From Candidatus Gallimonas caecicola (GTDB lineage Bacteria > Bacillota > Clostridia > Christensenellales > Borkfalkiaceae): a stretch of DNA of 10,248 nt. The stretch spans positions 1-10,248 of the forward strand of contig CAJFNH010000032.1 of the NCBI GenBank assembly GCA_904394195.1. Direction: 5' to 3'. The translations under genes were made by a program, and so were the position numbers. Shown here piece after piece: positions 6,191 to 10,248 of the stretch; position 1 is the first letter of the stretch; each line of letters starts with the position of its first letter. The notes under the pieces were generated by a model, which saw nothing but the letters and a program-made list of their open reading frames with translations, ran no database searches and had not been told where the DNA came from.

Positions 6191-6484
6191 TTATTCTTCT
6201 ACGATCTCAAACATCTGCGGTGGATAAGAATACCAATCCCCGCTCTCATCAACGATATTGTACATTCCATGTTCGCTGATTTTAATGACCTCATAGATCT
6301 TGTCATCAAGAATATCTCCGGTATAAAATTCTCCAGCCAGGAATCTTTTTTCAGGGATAATTTTGACTTTCATATTCACTGTTCCTTGCTTTTTAATTTC
6401 TTCTTTCCTACGGTCGGCTCTTGATAACAATGGATTTCTATCATATGCCTGCGGCTTCCCTCCCGCGCCCTTCTTTTTCGCCAT
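6191..6484 (-). CDS. Small hypothetical protein, 97 residues, AT-rich gene
   Basis: I do not recognise a named function. ATG at 6484 is preceded by GAGG with 8-base spacing, and a consensus promoter and a terminator frame the gene exactly, so it is very probably real. Residues 1-38 are basic and probably disordered (MAKKKGAGGK, then SRADRRKEEIKKQ). Residues 38-97 look like a compact beta-rich domain: GEFYTGDILDDKIYEVIKI, then MYNIVDESGDWYSYPPQMFEIVEE. The ending (IVDESG-DW/Y-YPP-FEIVEE) resembles small uncharacterised Clostridia proteins with a VYEV-plus-VDESGEDYLYP pattern. There is no signal peptide or membrane segment. Its base composition is clearly more AT-rich than its neighbours, suggesting transfer. 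A second ATG at codon 38 could give the 60-residue domain alone. Confidence 0.8.
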   Translation of the reverse strand: MAKKKGAGGKPQAYDRNPLLSRADRRKEEIKKQGTVNMKVKIIPEKRFLAGEFYTGDILDDKIYEVIKISEHGMYNIVDESGDWYSYPPQMFEIVEE

Positions 6485-6514
6485 GTGCTTTTCCTCAATA
6501 AGAAAAGCGCCTTC

Positions 6515-6543
6515 ATTGTAGCACGGTTTTCCCGTTCTGTCAA
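6515..6543 (-). promoter_or_regulatory. Consensus promoter of the 97-codon gene, with a palindrome in the spacer
   Basis: The minus strand reads TTGACA (6538-6543), a 17-bp spacer and TACAAT (6515-6520), with TGC giving an extended -10. The expected start is about 6508, leaving a 5' leader of about 24 bases with the ribosome binding site. The spacer holds a short inverted repeat, ACGG-GAAAA-CCGT (6523-6535), placed where a repressor would block polymerase. Confidence 0.85.
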
Positions 6544-6565
6544 TGGCAGCGCTGAAATTCATGTC

Positions 6566-6592
6566 GGGGGATGTTTCCACCCCCCTATGGGG
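6566..6592. other. G/C-tract alternative hairpins in the intergenic region
   Basis: Five Gs (6566-6570), six Cs (6580-6585) and four Gs (6589-6592) follow one another, so the C tract can pair with either G tract. The stretch lies upstream of both divergent promoters (6515-6543 minus, 6676-6704 plus), so neither transcript should include it. I see no gene or known RNA in 6544-6633. Confidence 0.35.
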
Positions 6593-6633
6593 ATATAGAG
6601 ATGAACTCCTGTGAGCTTCCTCATCGGTGCCGT

Positions 6634-6668
6634 CCCGCACCTTTTCACGCGTGCGGGAAAATTTCCCG
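6634..6668. promoter_or_regulatory. Two inverted repeats just upstream of the reductase promoter
   Basis: CCCGCAC (6634-6640) and GTGCGGG (6651-6657) are a perfect 7-bp inverted repeat with a 10-bp spacer. It is overlapped by CGGGAAAATTTCCCG (6654-6668), a near-perfect palindrome around a central A. The second ends 7 bp before the -35, a suitable place for an activator or repressor. No T run follows either, so they are not terminators. Confidence 0.4.
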
Positions 6669-6688
6669 TCCCCCATTGCTTTTTGCGC
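6637..6688. repeat. Imperfect direct repeat, copy B (right of the low-GC gene)
   Basis: This is the second copy of the element at 6042-6089, slightly longer because of extra A and GC insertions. It contains the palindrome at 6654-6668 and the -35 of the reductase operon promoter. Together the copies bracket about 550 bp holding the 97-codon gene with its own promoter and terminator. Confidence 0.55.
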
Positions 6689-6704
6689 CCGTTCGTGGTA
6701 TGAT
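6676..6704 (+). promoter_or_regulatory. Promoter of the aldo/keto reductase operon
   Basis: TTGCTT (6676-6681), a 17-bp spacer and TATGAT (6699-6704) with TGG just before the -10 (6696-6698) form a good extended -10 promoter. The expected start is about 6711, so the transcript has a very short leader containing the AGGAG at 6714-6718 before ATG at 6726. Confidence 0.75.
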
Positions 6705-6725
6705 AGAAGAAAAAGGAGCATGAGC

Positions 6726-7700
6726 ATGAACTACCGCAATCTGGGCAAATGGGGACTGAAGGTGAGCGAAGTCGCCCTGGGCAGCTGGGTGACCGACCTG
6801 GCGGGCGCGCAGGCGCAGGAGCTTGCGCTGCAGACGGTGAACGCCGCCTTTGACGCGGGCGTCAACTTTTTCGACTGCGCCGACGCCTATTCGGGCGGCG
6901 CAGCGGAGCGCTTTCTGGGCAGGGCGCTCAAGGAGCACCGCCGCAGCGAATATGTCGTCTCCTCCAAGGTATTCTTTCCGATGGGGCCGGGCGCAAACGA
7001 GTGGGGGCTCTCGCGCAAGCATATCATAGAACAGCTGGACAACACCCTGAAAAACATGGGGCTGGACTACCTTGACCTGTACTTTTGCCACCGCTTCGAT
7101 CCCACCACCCCCGTCGAGGAGACCATGCAGGCGCTCTCCGACATGGTCGCGGCGGGAAAGATCCTGTACTACGGCGTCTCCGAATGGTCGCCCGTGCAGA
7201 TCGAAGAAGCGCTCGCCGCTACAAGAGAGCTGCACCTGCGCCCCCTTTCCGTCATCCAGCCGCAGTACCATATGATGGACCGCTACATCGAAGACGAGAT
7301 CATGGGCATCTGCGAAAGGAACGGCGTGGGCATCACCGTCTTTTCGCCCCTGGCGCAGGGGCTGCTGACGGGAAAGTACCGCAAGGGAGCTCCCCTGCCC
7401 GCCGGCTCGCGCGCAACGTGGCAGGCGGACAGGCAGATCAACGCCCTTCTGACGGACGACAATCTGGACAAGGTGGAGCGCCTTGCAAAGGTCGCCGACG
7501 GTCTGGGAATCCCCCTCTCCGTTCTGGCGCTCGCCTGGATCCTGCGCCGGAAGCAGGTGACTTCCGTCATCACGGGCGCAAGCAAGCCCGCGCAACTGGA
7601 ATCCAACGTGAAGGCAAGCGGATATATTATCCCGCAGGACGCCTTGGATGAGATCGAGGAAATTCTGGACTATCATCCCTTTGTCAGAAAAATCGGATAA
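6726..7700 (+). CDS. Aldo/keto reductase (AKR6/AKR14-like, K+-channel beta-subunit type)
   Basis: The 324-residue NADPH-dependent cytosolic oxidoreductase has a TIM-barrel fold. The opening MNYRNLGKWGLKVSEVALGS is typical. The catalytic tetrad is visible: D50 and Y55 in FFDCADAYSGG, K81 in SSKVFFPMG, and H122 in CHRFDP. The KVFFPMGPGANEWGLSRKHI segment (81-100) is characteristic of the Kv-beta and L-glyceraldehyde-3-phosphate reductase (YghZ) group. PLAQGLLTGKY and VITGASKPAQL near the C-terminus belong to the cofactor site. ATG at 6726 is chosen over ATG at 6720 because AGGAG lies 7 bases before it. It is the first gene of a two-gene operon. The physiological aldehyde or ketone cannot be told from sequence. 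Confidence 0.92.
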   Translation: MNYRNLGKWGLKVSEVALGSWVTDLAGAQAQELALQTVNAAFDAGVNFFDCADAYSGGAAERFLGRALKEHRRSEYVVSSKVFFPMGPGANEWGLSRKHIIEQLDNTLKNMGLDYLDLYFCHRFDPTTPVEETMQALSDMVAAGKILYYGVSEWSPVQIEEALAATRELHLRPLSVIQPQYHMMDRYIEDEIMGICERNGVGITVFSPLAQGLLTGKYRKGAPLPAGSRATWQADRQINALLTDDNLDKVERLAKVADGLGIPLSVLALAWILRRKQVTSVITGASKPAQLESNVKASGYIIPQDALDEIEEILDYHPFVRKIG

Positions 7701-7716
7701 AACAGGAGGAACGATC

Positions 7717-8241
7717 ATGGAATTTTTCAAAGTACTTCAGGCACGCGTCTCCACGCGCAGCTTCGCCCCCCGTCCCGTGCCCGAGGAGGCAGTCGGGACC
7801 GTTCTGAACGCCGCGCGCTATGCGCCCGTCGGCATGCACCGCTTCGACACGCTGCATTTGAGCGTGATCACCGACAAAGACATTCTGGAGCGCATCCGGC
7901 TGGCGGTGGCAAAAGCTTCGGGCGACGCGAACGCCGACCCCCTGCACGGCGCGCCCGTGCTCATCGTGGTGTCCTCCTCGCAGGCGGGCGAGATAGGCGC
8001 GCTCAACGTATCCTGCCTGATGGAGAACATGCTGCTCGCCGCCACCGACCTGGGGCTGGGCAACCTGTATGTGCGCGGCGCCATTGCGGAAGCCGCCAAA
8101 GACGGAGCGCTCGTGCGCGACATGAAGGTGCCCGCAGGCTTCATGCCCGTGGCGAGCGCCGCCCTCGGCTATGCGCTCTCCCCCGCCCCGCCGCGCGAAC
8201 AGCCGTGGAACGACGTGACCAAAGTCGACTATGTAAAATAA
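7717..8241 (+). CDS. Nitroreductase family protein (FMN-dependent)
   Basis: The 174-residue product is a short member of the nitroreductase superfamily: homodimeric flavoproteins that reduce quinones, nitro compounds or flavins with NAD(P)H. The FMN-phosphate motif RVSTRSF (9-15) is followed by PVPEEAVGTVLNAARYAPVG (18-37). GAPVLIVV lies mid-protein, and the helix NVSCLMENMLLAATDLGLGN with the following LYVRGA is the usual dimer-interface and FMN region. GFMPVASAALGYA near the end matches the family's P-ALGYP-type strand. The ATG follows AGGAGG by 7 bases and lies 16 bp after the reductase stop, so the two are co-transcribed. A joint role in aldehyde or xenobiotic reduction is plausible but inferred. 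Confidence 0.9.
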   Translation: MEFFKVLQARVSTRSFAPRPVPEEAVGTVLNAARYAPVGMHRFDTLHLSVITDKDILERIRLAVAKASGDANADPLHGAPVLIVVSSSQAGEIGALNVSCLMENMLLAATDLGLGNLYVRGAIAEAAKDGALVRDMKVPAGFMPVASAALGYALSPAPPREQPWNDVTKVDYVK

Positions 8242-8257
8242 GTGCGCAGACAATATG

Positions 8258-8284
8258 AAAGCCGAGGTGACCCCCGGCTTTTTT
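8258..8284 (+). terminator. Intrinsic terminator of the reductase-nitroreductase operon
   Basis: AAAGCCG (8258-8264) pairs with CGGCTTT (8275-8281) around a 10-base loop, and the T run continues to 8284. It starts 17 bp after the nitroreductase stop. On the minus strand it is followed by only three Ts, so it could also partly stop transcription leaving glmS. The 55-bp gap between the convergent genes holds nothing else. Confidence 0.88.
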
Positions 8285-8296
8285 GCTTGCGCTCTT

Positions 8297-10066
8297 TTAT
8301 TCCACCGTGACGGACTTGGCAAGGTTTCTGGGCTTGTCGGGGTCGTGCCCCAGTGCGAGCGAGACGTGATAGGCGAGCAGCTGCAGCGGAATGACGGAGA
8401 GGATGGGCGAATACGCCGGCTCGCAGCGCGGGATGCGCACGGAGGCGGTGACCTCCTGCGCCGCGCACAGCTCCTCGAAGGGCGTGACCAAAAAGACGGC
8501 GGCGCCCCGCGCGTACACTTCGTGCACGGCGTTCATCGTCTTGTCGGCAAGCTGCGGATCGGTGATGACGGCGACCACCGGCGTTGCGCCGTCCACCAGT
8601 GCGAGCGTGCCGTGTTTGAGCTCCCCCGCCGCATATCCTTCGCTCGGAAGATAGCTGATCTCCTTGAGCTTAAGGCTGCCCTCGAGGGCGGCGCAGCGGT
8701 CGGCTCCCCGCCCCAGGAAGAACACGCTGCGCGCCCCCTGAAAGTAGGGCGTCCAGGCGGCGACCCTGCCGCTTGCGCAGAGCGTCTCGCGTGCCAGCAC
8801 CGCAAGCGCCGCGGGGGAAGGCACACGCCTGCCCCTGCCTGCAGCCAGCGCCGCGGCAAGCGAATAGAGAACGGCGAGCTGGGCGTTGAAACTCTTGGTC
8901 GCAGCCACGGCGACCTCCCTGCCCGCCCGCGTCGGAAGCACATGCTGCGCAAGGCGGTTGAGCGAGGAGTGTTCCACATTGGTGACGGCAAGCAGGCGGG
9001 AGCCGCGCTCCAGGGCGAGCTGCGCGGCGGCAAGCGTATCGGCGGTCTCGCCGCTCTGGCTGATGGCCACGGTCAGCGTATGCTCGGGCACGATGGGGTC
9101 GCAGTAGCGGTATTCGCTCGCCACGAACACCTGCGTGGGCACGCGGGCAAATTTTTCGACAACTGCCTTCATGCACAATCCGCTGTGATACGCCGTTCCG
9201 CACGCCACAATATGCAGGTACTCTGTCTGACATAGTACCTCATAAAGATGTGAATTGAGCAAATCCGGAAGGCCGGAAAGCGTATTTTCGATAGCAGACG
9301 GAACTTCCTCGATCTCCTTGCGCATGAAGTGGGCAAAGCTCCCCTTTTCGGGCGCCGCCTGCTGCGCTGCCAGCGCAAAGAAGGTCCGCTCCACGGGTCG
9401 GAGCGCACTGTCGAACAGCTCCGCGCCTTCCTTTGTGAGACGGGCAAACTCCCCGTCTTCGAGAACATACGCGCTGCGCCCTTCGGCGGCGACGGCGCAC
9501 AGATCGCTTGCCGCAAACACGCCGTCAGTCCCCCTTGCGACGACGAGCGGGCTGTGCATGCGGGCGCAGACGATCTCCTCCCTCCCCTCGGCAAGCACGG
9601 CGAACGCATAGGAGCCCGAGAGCAGTTCGCACGCCCTCTTTACGGCGCGCAGCAGGTCGCTCTCCTCGGCAAGAAAGGCATTCATCAGATGGGCGGCGAC
9701 CTCGCTGTCCGTATCCGAAGAAAATACTTCCCCGCGCGCGAGGCACTCCTCCTTGAGCGCCGCCGCGTTTTCGAGAATGCCGTTGTGCACCAGGCAGACG
9801 GCGCCAAAGCGGTGCGGATGGGCGTTGCGCTCGGAGGGTGCGCCGTGCGTTGCCCAGCGCGTGTGCCCGACGCCCGCATTCCCCGCAAGAGAGCGCGCGC
9901 AGACGAGCTCGCACACCCTTCCCTTCCGGCGCACGACGGCGATCTTTTTATCCTGCCAAAGTGCGACGCCGGCGGAGTCATAGCCGCGGTATTCGAGTTT
10001 TTCCAGCCCGTCCAGAAGAACGGGCGCGGCGCGCTCTTCGCCCAGATAGCCGACGATGCCGCACAT
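8297..10066 (-). CDS. glmS: Glutamine-fructose-6-phosphate aminotransferase (isomerizing)
   Basis: The 589-residue enzyme makes glucosamine-6-phosphate from fructose-6-phosphate and glutamine, the first step towards UDP-GlcNAc and peptidoglycan. The N-terminal glutaminase starts MCGIVGYLGE with nucleophile Cys2 exposed after Met removal. EYRGYDSAGVA (25-35), GHTRWATHGAPSERNAHPH (67-85) and LVHNGILEN (92-100) complete its active site. Two SIS sugar-isomerase domains follow: CGTAYHSG and ISQSGETADT, with ATKSFNAQLA after them, then FLGRGADRCAALEGSLKLKE and EGYAAGELKHG. The end DPDKPRNLAKSVTVE is the conserved C-terminal tail that links the two active sites. It is a little shorter than the usual 600-610 residues. 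The start overlaps the glmM stop as TGATG. No glmS ribozyme can fit upstream, so control must differ from that of Bacillus. Confidence 0.98.
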   Translation of the reverse strand: MCGIVGYLGEERAAPVLLDGLEKLEYRGYDSAGVALWQDKKIAVVRRKGRVCELVCARSLAGNAGVGHTRWATHGAPSERNAHPHRFGAVCLVHNGILENAAALKEECLARGEVFSSDTDSEVAAHLMNAFLAEESDLLRAVKRACELLSGSYAFAVLAEGREEIVCARMHSPLVVARGTDGVFAASDLCAVAAEGRSAYVLEDGEFARLTKEGAELFDSALRPVERTFFALAAQQAAPEKGSFAHFMRKEIEEVPSAIENTLSGLPDLLNSHLYEVLCQTEYLHIVACGTAYHSGLCMKAVVEKFARVPTQVFVASEYRYCDPIVPEHTLTVAISQSGETADTLAAAQLALERGSRLLAVTNVEHSSLNRLAQHVLPTRAGREVAVAATKSFNAQLAVLYSLAAALAAGRGRRVPSPAALAVLARETLCASGRVAAWTPYFQGARSVFFLGRGADRCAALEGSLKLKEISYLPSEGYAAGELKHGTLALVDGATPVVAVITDPQLADKTMNAVHEVYARGAAVFLVTPFEELCAAQEVTASVRIPRCEPAYSPILSVIPLQLLAYHVSLALGHDPDKPRNLAKSVTVE

Positions 10067-10248
10067 CAGAGCGCCTCCCCGCAGGCGAGCACGGCGCGCT
10101 CGACAAGGCGCACCGCCTCCTCCGCCGCCCCTTCTTCCCCTTCCGCAAGGATGCGCACGAGGGGCTCCGTTCCGGACGGCCGCACCACCATGCGCACGCC
10201 GCCCTGCTCTGCCTGCGCGATCGCCGCGCGCACGCGCTCGCTGCTTAC
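10066..10248 (-). CDS. glmM: Phosphoglucosamine mutase, C-terminal 60 codons (partial)
   Basis: The frame is open from the right edge to TGA at 10066-10068. It contains MVVRPSGTEPLVRILAEGE, the phosphate-binding loop of domain 4 of alpha-D-phosphohexomutases, in the form typical of GlmM. A helical tail ending CGEAL follows. GlmM turns glucosamine-6-phosphate, the GlmS product, into glucosamine-1-phosphate. The catalytic serine and Mg-binding domains lie outside the window. The stop and the glmS ATG share one A, and the last codons include the glmS ribosome binding site. Confidence 0.93.
   Translation of the reverse strand, partial: VSSERVRAAIAQAEQGGVRMVVRPSGTEPLVRILAEGEEGAAEEAVRLVERAVLACGEAL
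10074..10080 (-). promoter_or_regulatory. glmS ribosome binding site inside the glmM end
   Basis: GGGGAGG on the minus strand lies 7 bases before the glmS ATG and within the last codons of glmM. With the TGATG overlap, it indicates coupled translation of the two enzymes and fixes the glmS start. Confidence 0.75.

Noticed and set aside
6042..6688. Insertion sequence or integron cassette
   Set aside because: There is no transposase or integrase, no terminal inverted repeats and no recognisable attC-type site. Only the direct repeats can be supported.
6485..6727. Upstream extension of the 97-codon gene to ATG 6727
   Set aside because: The extension would run through the gene's own consensus promoter and the promoter of the divergent reductase operon. 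The ATG at 6484 has a good ribosome binding site and fits the mapped promoter.

Overview
The window looks like a chromosomal housekeeping region from a GC-rich, Gram-positive, Clostridia-type bacterium. The main evidence is gene order. A minus-strand run reads mrnC, rlmB, a SigH-like sigma factor, dnaX, ybaB, recR and gpsA. The first three recall the mrnC-rlmB-yacP-sigH order of Firmicutes, and dnaX-ybaB-recR is a very widely conserved trio. Genes are closely packed with strong AGGAGG-type ribosome binding sites, and promoters match the TTGACA-N17-TATAAT consensus. A gut Clostridia member of a GC-rich order is my guess. No rRNA, tRNA, CRISPR array, transposase or phage gene was seen.

Layout. 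Positions 1-583 (minus) hold the N-terminal part of a two-helix membrane protein with a YcxB-like C-terminal region, running off the left edge. A 65-bp gap with two perfect inverted repeats separates it from gpsA. From 649 to 5985 (minus), seven genes are packed with overlaps or gaps of at most 12 bp, and appear to be one transcription unit driven by a near-consensus promoter at 5993-6021. They cover RNA maturation (MrnC, RlmB), transcription (sigma factor), replication and recombination (DnaX, YbaB, RecR) and phospholipid precursor synthesis (GpsA).

Positions 5986-6725 are the only accessory-looking part. An AT-richer small gene of 97 codons (6191-6484, minus) has its own consensus promoter and intrinsic terminator. 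It is bracketed by two imperfect direct repeats of about 50 bp (6042-6089 and 6637-6688), which lie beside the promoters of the flanking operons. A doubtful 44-codon frame overlaps the left repeat and ends inside the mrnC -10 box.

Positions 6726-8241 (plus) form a two-gene redox operon, an aldo/keto reductase then a small nitroreductase, with its own promoter and terminator. Converging on it from the right is glmM-glmS (minus): the last 60 codons of glmM and the complete glmS, overlapping by one base. These make UDP-GlcNAc precursors for peptidoglycan.

I found no clearly new multi-gene system. The points most worth a second look are the repeat-flanked low-GC cassette, the apparently leaderless mrnC transcript, and a palindrome (CGGG-W-AAATTTCCC) shared by two intergenic regions 6 kb apart.
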